NCBI GenBank assembly: GCA_027039975.1
Contig: JALWFE010000128.1
Coordinates: 1 to 64,000 of the forward strand
Reading direction: 5' to 3'
DNA: 64,000 nucleotides
From: Flavobacteriales bacterium
GTDB taxonomy: Bacteria > Bacteroidota > Bacteroidia > Flavobacteriales > Flavobacteriaceae
Shown: positions 18,257 to 26,746 of the stretch, piece after piece
How the letters are laid out: the number at the start of each line of letters is the position of its first letter
Position numbering within the stretch: the first letter of the stretch is position 1
Notes under the pieces: model-generated
What the model saw: the letters and a program-made list of their open reading frames with translations, nothing else
What the model was told of the DNA's origin: nothing
Databases searched by the model: none
Translations under genes and position numbers: made by a program

Positions 18257-19564
18257 TTAAATGACACGTTCAATTCTGGCTCCGAGATTATTAAGTTTTG
18301 TGTCTATGGCTTCATAGCCACGATCGATTTGTTCTATATTGTGAATAATGCTTTTTCCATCTGTCGATAAAGCGGCTAACAGCAACGAAACACCGGCTCT
18401 GATATCGGGTGAAGTCATGGTGGTCGCTTTTAACGGAGTTTTATGGTTCAGCCCGATAACCGTAGCGCGATGCGGGTCGTTTAGAATGATTTGAGCGCCC
18501 ATATCGATTAATTTGTCGACAAAGAACAACCGGCTTTCAAACATTTTTTGATGAATCAGCACAACACCTTCTGCTTGGACGGCTGTTACCAAAACGATAC
18601 TTAGCAGATCAGGGGTAAAGCCCGGCCAAGGGGCATCGGCAACAGTAAGAATGGAACCATCCATAAATGTTTGAATTGTGTAATGGTCTTGTGCGGGAAT
18701 ATAAATATCATCGTTGCGGTGTTCTAACCGGATACCTAATTTCTTAAATACCCGAGGAATTTGTCCGAGGTTTTTCCAACTGACATTTTTTATCGTAATT
18801 TCCGATTGTGTCAGGGCGGCCATACCTATCCACGAACCTATTTCAATCATATCGGGCAAAACGGTATGGGTTGTGCCGTGAAGTTTTTCTACACCTTCAA
18901 TAGTGAGGAGATTGGAACCTATACCGGAAATTTTAGCGCCCATCCGGTTGAGCATCTTGGTTAACTGTTGTATGTAGGGTTCACAAGCGGCATTGTAAAT
19001 GGTGGTGGTGCCTTCGGCAAGAACGGCGGCCAATATAATGTTGGCGGTTCCGGTTACGGAGGCCTCGTCGAGTAACATATAAGCGCCTTTTAATTGTTCG
19101 GCCGTAACACTGAAAAAATTTTTATCACGGTCTATATTTAAACGGGCACCGAGCTTTATAAAACCTTCAAAATGCGTATCCAAACGGCGTCTGCCGATTT
19201 TATCACCTCCGGGTTTGGTCATAAAAGCTTTGCCGAACCGGGCTAATAGTGGTCCCATAATCATAATGGAACCGCGTAAACCACCACCTTTGCTGATAAA
19301 TTCGTCGGATTGTAGGTAATCCAAATTTAAATCGTCCGCTTGAAAAACATAAGTGCCTTTGCGTTTTTTTCGGATTTTTACCCCGAGATTTCGTAAAATA
19401 TCAATCAATTTATTGACATCTATAATATCGGGAATGTTGGAAATTTCGATTTCTTCACCGGTTAATAAAACGGCGCTAATGACTTGTAAAGCTTCGTTTT
19501 TAGCACCCTGAGGTGTAATTTCACCTTTAAGCTGGTGACCGCCTTCGATAATAAAAGTGCCCAT
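18257..19564 (-). CDS. murA: UDP-N-acetylglucosamine 1-carboxyvinyltransferase with Asp at the fosfomycin-target position
   Basis: 435 residues. EPSP-synthase fold; substrate motif QGAKNEAL at residues 19-26 and the flexible-loop motif KPGGDKIGRRRLDTH at 117-131. It transfers enolpyruvate from PEP to UDP-GlcNAc, the first committed step of peptidoglycan synthesis. The loop residue equivalent to E. coli Cys115 is Asp121. Asp at this position is known to keep activity and abolish alkylation by fosfomycin. The start codon overlaps the DUF4290 stop by one base, a pairing usual in Bacteroidota. Confidence 0.97.
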   Translation of the reverse strand: MGTFIIEGGHQLKGEITPQGAKNEALQVISAVLLTGEEIEISNIPDIIDVNKLIDILRNLGVKIRKKRKGTYVFQADDLNLDYLQSDEFISKGGGLRGSIMIMGPLLARFGKAFMTKPGGDKIGRRRLDTHFEGFIKLGARLNIDRDKNFFSVTAEQLKGAYMLLDEASVTGTANIILAAVLAEGTTTIYNAACEPYIQQLTKMLNRMGAKISGIGSNLLTIEGVEKLHGTTHTVLPDMIEIGSWIGMAALTQSEITIKNVSWKNLGQIPRVFKKLGIRLEHRNDDIYIPAQDHYTIQTFMDGSILTVADAPWPGFTPDLLSIVLVTAVQAEGVVLIHQKMFESRLFFVDKLIDMGAQIILNDPHRATVIGLNHKTPLKATTMTSPDIRAGVSLLLAALSTDGKSIIHNIEQIDRGYEAIDTKLNNLGARIERVI

Positions 19565-20190
19565 TAATTTCTTTTTTTACGATAATTTTTTTGTTTATGA
19601 TGTTCGTTTTTTTTACGTTTTTTAACTAATTGACCGGCATCGAGCAGTTCGTATTCATCAGGTTTTAAGTCTATTTTACCATTAGATAGAATACGTAAAT
19701 GTTCAAGAATGACTTCATCGCTAACCGTATCTTTATTCCAAGTCAAATAATTTTTTTTCATATGGTTGGCAATGGTGCGAATGAGTAAATTTTTAAGTTC
19801 ACTTTCTTCCCATTTAACGGCTTCATCTATCATTTTTTTGATGATTTGACCGTAATACCTGAATTGATAACCTGTTTTGGGATAGGGTAATTTTTCAGGG
19901 CGGGTTTTTAATTTTTCGGGACTTGGTTTGGGAAAGGGTGAATCGACATCCAAATCGAACCCGGACATCATAAAAAGATGATCCCAAAGCTTGTGTTGAA
20001 AATCTGGGACATCGCGTAAATGCGGATTTTGACGCCCTAGTAATTTGATAATAACCCGGGCATTTCTGTTACGTAATTCCCTGTCCTCAATGGTTTTAAG
20101 ATAAGCAACCATTTTGTGAATGTAGCGACCGTATTCCGGGAGGACTAACGGTTCCAAATCGGTATTATAAGTGAATTTTCTTTCTTGCAT
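19564..20190 (-). CDS. DUF4290 family protein
   Basis: 208 residues, no signal peptide or membrane helix. Opening TYNTDLEPLVLPEYGRYIHKMV and the internal GYQFRYYGQIIKKMIDEAV are characteristic of DUF4290. The C-terminal 25 residues are almost entirely Lys, Arg, His and Asn, suggesting RNA or ribosome contact. Immediately upstream of murA with a one-base stop/start overlap, so translationally coupled. The role is unknown; conserved position next to murA suggests a link to envelope growth. Confidence 0.9.
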   Translation of the reverse strand: MQERKFTYNTDLEPLVLPEYGRYIHKMVAYLKTIEDRELRNRNARVIIKLLGRQNPHLRDVPDFQHKLWDHLFMMSGFDLDVDSPFPKPSPEKLKTRPEKLPYPKTGYQFRYYGQIIKKMIDEAVKWEESELKNLLIRTIANHMKKNYLTWNKDTVSDEVILEHLRILSNGKIDLKPDEYELLDAGQLVKKRKKNEHHKQKNYRKKRN

Positions 20191-20204
20191 TTTTGTTATT
20201 TGGT

Positions 20205-20400
20205 TAATCGGTTATCTGGTTATCTGGTTGTTCGGTTATTTGATGTCGGATGTCGGGTGTCGGATGATTTGTCGGATGTCCGAAGTCTGATGTCGGATGT
20301 CATTTCGAACGAGTGAGGCACGAACGAGGAGAAATCTCATTTTCAATTATCCCTTATCCCTTATCCCTTATCTTTTATCCCTTATCTCTTATCCAATCCT
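20205..20400. repeat. Compound repeat mosaic upstream of DUF4290
   Basis: In order on the + strand: GGTTATCTGGTTATT units (20208-20245), TCGGATGTCGG units (20242-20302), a TGTCATTTCGAACGAGTGAG element running to GAGAAATCTC (20297-20340), then TCCCTTA heptamers (20349-20394). The first two modules recur in the same order at 55138-55220 and 61805-61850. Confidence 0.75.
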
Positions 20401-20409
20401 CACTTTCTA

Positions 20410-20736
20410 CTACAAAGCTACTAATCCTTTAATATCTTCCATCGCTTTATAACGATTGATAATATCACCTGCATTGTTTTCTTCGTTGATAATTGTGACA
20501 CTGACATATTTTCCGGTTTTGGAATAATTTTTTTTCAAATTGATATCCGGCTTACCAAAACGTTCTTTTATTTTATCCATGTTTTCATCTTTATTAGGCA
20601 TAATGAATTTATACATATATTTAACCGGCCATTCGGTATTTTTTTCTAATTCTTCTTTTAAACGGTCGTAAAAAGCGATTTTTTGTGCTTCGAGTTCCTC
20701 TGTTTCTTGTGATTTTTTAGGATTTTGTTCGGACAT
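20410..20736 (-). CDS. DUF493 family protein
   Basis: 108 residues from ATG 20736 (MSEQNPKKSQETEELEAQKI). The body is a ferredoxin-like fold typical of the DUF493/YbeD family: FYDRLKEELEKNTEWPVKYMYKFIMP, then a variable loop, then YVSVTIINEENNAGDIINRYKAMEDIKGLVAL. YbeD-like proteins are thought to be small regulatory or ACT-like domains. A longer start at a TTG is excluded because that TTG is part of the -7 box. Monocistronic in appearance. Confidence 0.9.
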   Translation of the reverse strand: MSEQNPKKSQETEELEAQKIAFYDRLKEELEKNTEWPVKYMYKFIMPNKDENMDKIKERFGKPDINLKKNYSKTGKYVSVTIINEENNAGDIINRYKAMEDIKGLVAL

Positions 20737-20754
20737 AACATTTTTATTTAAATA

Positions 20755-20762
20755 CAAATATA
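20755..20762 (-). promoter_or_regulatory. -7 box of the DUF493 gene
   Basis: Read on the minus strand, TATATTTG lies 18 bases before ATG 20736, placing transcription start close to the start codon. Confidence 0.6.
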
Positions 20763-20830
20763 CGATTTTTGGTTAATATTTTTCTCAATAAAAAATGTTT
20801 TAACAAACAGGATAAATTTTTATATTCAAT

Positions 20831-21580
20831 TTATTGATAAAACCATAATTTAATAGCTAATAAAACCACTACGGAAGCAATAAAAATACGTAAATATTTT
20901 TCATTAGCGTGGACTGACCACCTGCTGGTCAACCAAGAACCGGTTGCTGTTCCAATGGCAACGGCAACACCGGCTTCCCAATCGACCAAGCCTTTTACGG
21001 CAAACATATATAATGTCGGAGTGGTTAAAACCAATACGATAAGTGCTTTGATACTGTTGGCTTCTGTCAAATTCAAATGATTGAGCAAACCACCTGCTAA
21101 AATAATCATAAATCCCATGCCGGCTTGTATAAAACCGCCATACATCCCTATTACAAAATAAACTGCAAAGCTAATCCATAACCATTTGCCGTTGATACGC
21201 TTGTGTATATAATTTTTTTTGAGTTTGGATTGAATAATAAGAAGTATGGCTATCAAAATCATAATGAAAGCCAAAATTTTGGTCAAATCTTTTCCGGGAA
21301 CTTGCAAACTGAGCCAAGCACCGGCAATTCCGCCTGTCATAGCCGCCAATGCAACATAAAGATTAAAAGGAAATAAAAAAACACCTTTACTTTTAAATCC
21401 GGCTACCGAAAAAATGCCTTGTGCCAAAAATCCGACACGGCTGGTCCCGATAGCCGTATGAACAGGCATCCCCATAAAAATCAAAATAGGGTAGAGGATA
21501 GACGAACCGCCGCCTGCCAAGGTATTAACAAAACCGATCAACATTCCGGTTGCTATCAATATTAAATCTTGAAGCCACAT
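20831..21580 (-). CDS. Sulfite exporter TauE/SafE family permease
   Basis: 249 residues and seven to eight membrane helices. Two TauE/SafE half-repeats are visible: GFVNTLAGGGSSILYPILIFMGMPVHTAIGTSRVGF near the start, and GMYGGFIQAGMGFMIILAGGLLNHLNLTEANSIKALIVLV in the second half. The family exports sulfite, sulfonates or similar small anions across the inner membrane; substrate here is undetermined. Six bases downstream of der on the same strand, so the two genes form an operon from der's promoter. Confidence 0.92.
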   Translation of the reverse strand: MWLQDLILIATGMLIGFVNTLAGGGSSILYPILIFMGMPVHTAIGTSRVGFLAQGIFSVAGFKSKGVFLFPFNLYVALAAMTGGIAGAWLSLQVPGKDLTKILAFIMILIAILLIIQSKLKKNYIHKRINGKWLWISFAVYFVIGMYGGFIQAGMGFMIILAGGLLNHLNLTEANSIKALIVLVLTTPTLYMFAVKGLVDWEAGVAVAIGTATGSWLTSRWSVHANEKYLRIFIASVVVLLAIKLWFYQ

Positions 21581-21586
21581 CCGTTT

Positions 21587-22897
21587 TTATTTTTTTCTAA
21601 AATAAATTTCGATAGGAACACCGGTAAAATCAAAATTTTCACGGATTTTATTTTCCAAAAATCTTTTATATGGTTCTTTGATATATTGCGGTAAGTTGGC
21701 AAAAAAAGCAAATTTCGGACTGTGTGTCGGTAACTGGGTTACATATTTGATTTTAATGTATTTCCTTTTGTAAGCCGGTGGCGGGTTTTGTTGAATATAA
21801 GGTAGTAATATTTCGTTTAGTTTGCTGGTTTTTATCTTGCGTTTACGGTTTTCAAATACTTTGATACCTTCTTCAATGGCTTTAAAAATCCGTTGTTTGT
21901 TTTTGGCTGATATAAAAAGGACAGGTACATCGGTAAAAGGAGCAATTTCTTCTTTGATATGTTCTTTAAAAGATTTGGCTGTATGGGTATCTTTTTTTAT
22001 TAAATCCCATTTATTGACCAAAATAACAATGCCTTTGTTGTTTTTCCGGGCTAAATCAAAAATTTTTTGATCTTGACTTTCAAAACCGCGGGTTGCATCC
22101 ACTATTAGAAAAACCACATCGGAATGTTCAATAGCCCTGATAGCCCGCATTACAGAGTAAAATTCGATATCTTCTTTTACCTTATTTTTCCTCCGGATAC
22201 CGGCAGTGTCAATTAAATCAAATTCCAGATTAAATTTGTTATAACGGGTTGCAATGCTGTCTCTTGTTGTACCGGCTATATCGGTTACGATATTTCTTTC
22301 TTCACCTAAAAGTGCGTTGATAAAAGTTGATTTACCGGCATTAGGCCTGCCGGCAATTGTGAATTTCGGAATATGATTTTCTTCTTCGTCAACAGGGTTT
22401 TCACCGGGTAAGACTTTTATTAATTCATCCAGCAAGTCACCGGTACCGCTGCCATTGATAGCCGAAACGGGATAAATATCACCTAATCCGAGATTGTAAA
22501 ATTCTAGCGCATCATTTTGACGTTTGGCATTGTCAACTTTGTTTACAACCAAAAATACCGGTTTTTCTGTCCGCCGTAACATATTGGCGATATCTTTGTC
22601 CAAACCTGTAATACCGGTTTCAACATCAACAACAAAAAGAATAGCGTCTGCTTCATCAATAGCCAATCTTACTTGTTTTCTGATTTCTTCTTCAAAAATA
22701 TCATCACCGCCTTTGACATAGCCTCCGGTATCAATCAAAGTAAATTTTTTGCCGTTCCATTCCACTTCGCCGTAATGACGGTCGCGTGTGACACCGCTTT
22801 CGTCATCGACAATAGCTTGTCTCTGACCGGTTAACCGGTTGAATAATTGCGACTTACCGACATTTGGACGGCCTACGATGGCGACTATATTGGACAT
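21587..22897 (-). CDS. der: Ribosome biogenesis GTPase Der (EngA)
   Basis: 436 residues, two tandem GTPase domains and a KH-like C-terminal domain. First G domain: [12 protein letters not shown] at 8-19, DTGGY, NKVD near 119. Second: [12 protein letters not shown] near 183, [12 protein letters not shown] near 293. The C-terminus ends with the usual [18 protein letters not shown] and [11 protein letters not shown] blocks. Der acts in 50S subunit maturation. Transcription begins at a TATTTTTG box 16 bases before the start codon; the TauE gene follows directly. Confidence 0.98.
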   Translation of the reverse strand: MSNIVAIVGRPNVGKSQLFNRLTGQRQAIVDDESGVTRDRHYGEVEWNGKKFTLIDTGGYVKGGDDIFEEEIRKQVRLAIDEADAILFVVDVETGITGLDKDIANMLRRTEKPVFLVVNKVDNAKRQNDALEFYNLGLGDIYPVSAINGSGTGDLLDELIKVLPGENPVDEEENHIPKFTIAGRPNAGKSTFINALLGEERNIVTDIAGTTRDSIATRYNKFNLEFDLIDTAGIRRKNKVKEDIEFYSVMRAIRAIEHSDVVFLIVDATRGFESQDQKIFDLARKNNKGIVILVNKWDLIKKDTHTAKSFKEHIKEEIAPFTDVPVLFISAKNKQRIFKAIEEGIKVFENRKRKIKTSKLNEILLPYIQQNPPPAYKRKYIKIKYVTQLPTHSPKFAFFANLPQYIKEPYKRFLENKIRENFDFTGVPIEIYFRKK

Positions 22898-22912
22898 AAA
22901 TTATTGTTTCTG

Positions 22913-22920
22913 CAAAAATA
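22913..22920 (-). promoter_or_regulatory. -7 box of der
   Basis: On the minus strand TATTTTTG precedes ATG 22897 by 15 bases; matches TAnnTTTG. Confidence 0.55.
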
Positions 22921-23121
22921 GGGATTTTTTAGTGGTTATCAGTTTTTTTGATAAATTGAATAAAACGACTTATCATTAAAATTGTTATAGTTGTTATGTT
23001 TTAGGAAAGCTTGATTTTGTAAATGTTTAGAAAAAATATTGAAATTTTATTAATAAAAACCAATATTTACACCCCTTTTGCCGTTAAAATCAGATATGAA
23101 ATTTATTTTACAAAAAAACAC

Positions 23122-23129
23122 TAAATTTG
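23122..23129 (+). promoter_or_regulatory. -7 box of the DUF4835 gene
   Basis: TAAATTTG, 19 bases before ATG 23149, matching the Bacteroidota -7 consensus. Confidence 0.55.
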
Positions 23130-23148
23130 TCTTTTTAAAAAGCTAGTT

Positions 23149-24168
23149 ATGCAACGATATATTTTTGTTTTTATTCTGTCTTTATTGTTTTATCCTTTAC
23201 AAGCGCAAGAGTTTAAAGCTGACGTGACGATTAACGCTGCATCGGTGCGTGGGTCAAACAAGCAGGTGTTTAAAACTTTGGAAAAAGCCATTGAAGAATT
23301 TATCAACAAACGCCGTTGGACGGACAAGCAATTTCAAAACCACGAAAAAATAAAACTTGATATCTTACTTAATATTAAAAGTTACGATATCAACAAAAAT
23401 GGTATTACCGCTGAATTGTATTTTAGAAGTTACCGGTCTGTTTTTAATTCCGATTATGAAACATTACTTTTGAATTTGGTTGATAAAGATTTTAAATTTA
23501 CTTACAGGGAGTTTGAAAAATTGGATTTTAATTTGGAACTTTACGATAACAATTTGGTCAGTACTCTGGCATTTTATCTTTACGTGGCATTGGGACACGA
23601 TTTTGACAGTTTTAAATTGGATGCAGGCAGACGTTTTTACGAAAAAGCCGAAATTATTCAAACCAACGCCGACCAAAACGGTGTTTCAGGTTGGGCAAAA
23701 GATAATAAACACAATTCGAAAGGTGATTTGATTGAACAATTACTCAGTGGCAATTCAAAATTTTATCACAAAGCAATCTATACTTATCACCGCTGGGGAT
23801 TGGATATGATGGCAGATAAATTATCATTGGGAAAAAACAACATTATTACAGCTATTAATTATTTACAAAAATTTAAAGATGAGAATCACAATGCCGGTTA
23901 TTTGCTCAAAATATTTTTTGATACCAAATCCGACGAAATTGTCCAAATCTTTACTGCCGGACCACCTGTAAATATCAGATTTGTAGTAAATAAACTGCGT
24001 AATCTTGCGCCTAATTACGATTATAAATGGGATGAAATCAGCAAAAAAGGTTCGCAAGCGCAAAATAACGGTATGGGAACGCCGCCGCGTAATACACCTA
24101 ACAATTTGAGGCTTAATAAAGAACGGGGAAGGATACAGCAAAAAGTGAAAAGTGAAAAACGATTTTAG
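23149..24168 (+). CDS. DUF4835 protein, PorD-like type IX secretion component
   Basis: 339 residues with a signal peptide (MQRYIFVFILSLLFYPLQAQ). The mature N-terminus EFKADVTINAASVRGSNKQVFKTLEKAIEEFINKRRWTDKQF is the signature of DUF4835 proteins; the middle has STLAFYLYVALGHDFDSFKLDAG. The family has been linked to the T9SS under the name PorD; I recall this rather than deduce it. In many flavobacteria it follows coaBC, but here it is about 8 kb away from bamD-rpoZ-coaBC and alone. The 35 C-terminal residues are Arg/Asn/Lys-rich and low complexity (SQAQNNGMGTPPRNTPNN). Confidence 0.85.
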   Translation: MQRYIFVFILSLLFYPLQAQEFKADVTINAASVRGSNKQVFKTLEKAIEEFINKRRWTDKQFQNHEKIKLDILLNIKSYDINKNGITAELYFRSYRSVFNSDYETLLLNLVDKDFKFTYREFEKLDFNLELYDNNLVSTLAFYLYVALGHDFDSFKLDAGRRFYEKAEIIQTNADQNGVSGWAKDNKHNSKGDLIEQLLSGNSKFYHKAIYTYHRWGLDMMADKLSLGKNNIITAINYLQKFKDENHNAGYLLKIFFDTKSDEIVQIFTAGPPVNIRFVVNKLRNLAPNYDYKWDEISKKGSQAQNNGMGTPPRNTPNNLRLNKERGRIQQKVKSEKRF

Positions 24169-24363
24169 TAACTAGTTAGATGAGATATAATGAAAAAGTT
24201 AAGGGTAAAATTTTTTTCTCCAATCCGATTTTTGTCCAGAGGAAAGAAAAAAACTCAGGTATCCGTTGCTAAATTTTCATTCTTCCAATCATATATATGA
24301 ATCACAATAAATCATCAATTTATCATTTTCTCAATTAACCAAATAATCATATAACCAATAAAT

Positions 24364-25077
24364 ATGCACATCCTCATTTTCGGTGCCACATCGGGTATAG
24401 GCAGGGCATTAGCGGAATTATATGCATCACAAAGTCACAAGGTAGCGATTACAGGTCGCCGTGAAGAAAAATTGAATGAAATCAAAACACAACATTCCGG
24501 TTCATATTTGACAATACGGCACGATATCCGTCAAACAGAAACAACAACAGAGATAATCGAAAAGGTACACCGAACATTCGGTTCTATCGATTTGATTATT
24601 GTCAATGCGGGAATTGGTAAATTTAATCTCGAATTGAATTGGGAAATTTGCGAATCGGTGATTAAAACCAATGTAATTGGCGTTACCAAAGCCTTAATAG
24701 ACAGCTATAAATATTTTCGCTTGCAAAAGAAAGGACATTTGGTCAATGTATCGTCGGTAGCTTCGCTATTGGGCGGATCATCCAATCCGACTTACAATGC
24801 CAGTAAAGCCTATCAAGCTAATTTTATGGAGGCGCTTTGGATAAAAGCTCAAAAAAGCAAAAATTTCCGGATTGATGTAACGGATATCCGTCCCGGTTTT
24901 GTAGATACCAAGTTGGCACAAGGCGAAACTTTTTGGAAAGCAGATGTCCATACAGCTGCTAAACAGATTGCACAAGCTATTAAAAAGCGTAAAAAAGTGG
25001 CGTATATCACCAAACGTTGGGCATTGGTCGCATTCATTATTAAAAGAATGCCAAATTTCTTATTAAAGAAATTGTGA
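24364..25077 (+). CDS. Short-chain dehydrogenase/reductase
   Basis: 237 residues. Classical SDR: nucleotide motif GATSGIGRA at residues 7-15, NAG at 81-83, catalytic Ser in NVSSVA near 130, Tyr144 and Lys148 (YNASKA). The Arg residues directly after the first strand (TGRREEKL) favour NADP(H). Substrate cannot be told from sequence; the C-terminal hydrophobic helix (WALVAFIIKRMPNFLLKKL) suggests membrane association, as in lipid-modifying SDRs. Upstream of aat by 80 bases. Confidence 0.92.
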   Translation: MHILIFGATSGIGRALAELYASQSHKVAITGRREEKLNEIKTQHSGSYLTIRHDIRQTETTTEIIEKVHRTFGSIDLIIVNAGIGKFNLELNWEICESVIKTNVIGVTKALIDSYKYFRLQKKGHLVNVSSVASLLGGSSNPTYNASKAYQANFMEALWIKAQKSKNFRIDVTDIRPGFVDTKLAQGETFWKADVHTAAKQIAQAIKKRKKVAYITKRWALVAFIIKRMPNFLLKKL

Positions 25078-25112
25078 TTATTTATTTTTGTGGTTAATCT
25101 TTGGTAATAATT

Positions 25113-25141
25113 TTTGTACAAGAGATAATAAATTATCTTTA
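25113..25141 (+). promoter_or_regulatory. Putative promoter of aat
   Basis: TTTG at 25113-25116 and TATCTTTA at 25134-25141, 17 bases apart; one mismatch to the -7 consensus. Confidence 0.45.
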
Positions 25142-25157
25142 CATAATTTTTTGTCAT

Positions 25158-25799
25158 ATGTTTCAATTAAACGTTGACGATATCAGTTTTCCTCCTGTCC
25201 AATTGGCCAATAAAGAAGGTTTGTTGGCTTTTGGCGGTGATTTATCTTTACCTCGATTGATTAAAGCATACCAAAACGGTATTTTTCCTTGGTATAACGA
25301 AGAATATGAAATATTGTGGTGGGCACCTGACCCGCGTATGGTTTTGTTTCCCGGTGAAGTTAAGATTTCAAAAAGTATGCGTTCATTTATACGTAAATCC
25401 AATTATACCATAACCGTTAATAAAGATTTTGAAGCCGTTATTGAAAATTGTGCAACGGTACCACGAAAAGAAGGAGAAGGAACTTGGTTGCACTATGAAA
25501 TGCGGCAAGCTTATATTCGATTGCATCAAGCAGGAAGAGCTTTTTCGGTTGAAGTTTGGAACGAACAAAACGAATTGGTCGGCGGTTTGTATGTCGTTAT
25601 TGCCAACCAACGGGTTTGGTCGGGAGAAAGTATGTTTCACAAAGAATCAAATACTTCGAAATTAGCCTTCTTTTATCTAGCCGAAATGGCTCAAAAAAAC
25701 AATATCGATATTATTGACTGTCAACAATATACGTCTCATTTGGCTAGCTTGGGCGCCCGTGCAATTCCCCGTAAAGAGTTTATGCAATTCTTTGAATAA
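25158..25799 (+). CDS. aat: Leucyl/phenylalanyl-tRNA--protein transferase
   Basis: 213 residues from ATG 25158 (MFQLNVDDISFPPVQLANKE). Aat motifs: GLLAFGGDLSLPRLIKAYQNGIFPWY near residue 20, WWAPDPRMVLFP near 54, VGGLYVV and the acyltransferase site GESMFHKESNTSKLA near 158-172, and LGARAIPRKEF at the end. It adds Leu or Phe to proteins with N-terminal Lys or Arg, marking them for ClpS-ClpAP (N-degron pathway). A longer start (19 residues) would add a hydrophobic, poorly matching extension and is not used. Confidence 0.96.
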   Translation: MFQLNVDDISFPPVQLANKEGLLAFGGDLSLPRLIKAYQNGIFPWYNEEYEILWWAPDPRMVLFPGEVKISKSMRSFIRKSNYTITVNKDFEAVIENCATVPRKEGEGTWLHYEMRQAYIRLHQAGRAFSVEVWNEQNELVGGLYVVIANQRVWSGESMFHKESNTSKLAFFYLAEMAQKNNIDIIDCQQYTSHLASLGARAIPRKEFMQFFE

Positions 25800-25800
25800 A

Positions 25801-25830
25801 AAAAAACCGCTCAAAAAACGAGCGGTATTA
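25801..25830. terminator. Terminator shared by aat and DUF1573 gene
   Basis: ACCGCTC and GAGCGGT form a 7-bp stem with a 7-nt loop. On the minus strand it is followed by a long T run, so it is best as terminator of the DUF1573 gene; it also sits just after the aat stop. Confidence 0.8.
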
Positions 25831-25850
25831 AAAATTATCAAAAGTTTTTT

Positions 25851-26279
25851 TTATCTATTCGATTTAATAACCGGGCTGTTATTTCTGCGTTGTAAATTTA
25901 CTGCATTAGGGTCCACGACTTTTCCTTTAATTTTTAAGATAACGACATTGTTTACAGCATTAGAATAAACAGTGATAGTTTTTCTAAACGGACCCGGACG
26001 GCGTGTGTTATATTTTACAACAATTTTATCCGACTGACCGGGCATAATCGGTTTGGTCGGTTTACTCGGAACGGTACAACCGCAAGAAGATTTTACCCTG
26101 TTGATAATCAAAGGGGCATCACCGGTATTGGTAAACTCAAATGTTCTGGTACCGTCCGAATTTTTGTTGATAGTTCCGTAATCAATTTCGGTTTGTTTAA
26201 ACGTAATCTTAGCTTTTTTCTCTTGTGAAAATAATTGAAAGCCAATAAAAATTAAAAGTAAAGCAATAATATTTTTCAT
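25851..26279 (-). CDS. DUF1573 exported protein
   Basis: 142 residues with signal peptide (MKNIIALLLIFIGFQLFSQ). Single Ig-like/ASH domain: ITFKQTEIDYGTINKNSDGTRTFEFTNTGDAPLIINRVKSSCGCTVP, the hallmark DUF1573 pattern with the CGC pair near residue 66, then the VKYNTRRPGPFRKTITVYSNA repeat. The family is periplasmic and common in Bacteroidota; role unknown. A TAAATTTG -7 box lies 25 bases upstream. Confidence 0.92.
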   Translation of the reverse strand: MKNIIALLLIFIGFQLFSQEKKAKITFKQTEIDYGTINKNSDGTRTFEFTNTGDAPLIINRVKSSCGCTVPSKPTKPIMPGQSDKIVVKYNTRRPGPFRKTITVYSNAVNNVVILKIKGKVVDPNAVNLQRRNNSPVIKSNR

Positions 26280-26303
26280 ATTTGAAATAATTTATTTTGA
26301 AAT

Positions 26304-26311
26304 CAAATTTA
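26304..26311 (-). promoter_or_regulatory. -7 box of the DUF1573 gene
   Basis: Minus-strand TAAATTTG, 25 bases before the start codon. Confidence 0.55.
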
Positions 26312-26472
26312 TAATAAAAAAATTTTTCAGCGGTCTATTATAGACATTTTTTTTGTTTCATTTATAAATTTAACAATTTTTGTGCCAAATATTTTTTTTA
26401 TTTAAATCCTTTTTAGAATTATAAAAATTATCTAAGAAATACGAACATTCAACATTTAACTACAATAATTTC

Positions 26473-26485
26473 ACCCCTTCGGGGT
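26473..26485. repeat. REP-like palindrome (CCCC-NNN-GGGG family)
   Basis: ACCCCTTCGGGGT followed by a TTTAATG...TTTATTG tail. The same core and tail occur at 40194, 43204 and 43413, and as GCTCCGTAGGAGC at 40092 and 40143. Confidence 0.75.
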
Positions 26486-26509
26486 TTAATGTTTTTTATT
26501 GTTTATTCT

Positions 26510-26616
26510 GAGACGTATGGCAATTTGTCTCTACACTACGGAGTTTTTTGTTTTTTATGGTATCAGACGCACAGGGCGTACGTTTAATATAAGACGTACG
26601 ACCTGTGTGTCTCTAC
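26510..26616. repeat. Two GTCTCTAC-family palindromes
   Basis: GAGAC...GTCTCTAC at 26510-26535 and a long imperfect palindrome at 26565-26612 (AGACGCACAGG...CCTGTGTGTCT, with inner arms CGTACGT and ACGTACG) ending CTCTAC. No gene is present in 26312-26714 apart from these and the following tandem array. Confidence 0.75.
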
Positions 26617-26620
26617 AACG

Positions 26621-26697
26621 TTATGAACATTACGAACATTATAAACTTTATGAACTTTATGAACTTTATGAACTTTCAACTTTATGAACATTTAACT
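26621..26697 (+). repeat. Nine-base tandem array TTATGAAC(A/T)
   Basis: About eight imperfect copies of TTATGAACT / TTATGAACA, ending in ACTTTATGAACATTTAACT directly before the valS promoter. The 18-bp array at 40444 is built of two variants of the same nonamer. Confidence 0.8.
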
Positions 26698-26714
26698 AAT
26701 TTCCATTAAAATCG

Positions 26715-26722
26715 TATTTTTG
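26715..26722 (+). promoter_or_regulatory. -7 box of valS
   Basis: TATTTTTG, 25 bases before ATG 26747. The TTG at 26720 that is in frame with valS lies inside this box. Confidence 0.6.
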
Positions 26723-26746
26723 TCAATCGAAACTAAAAATAAAGAT

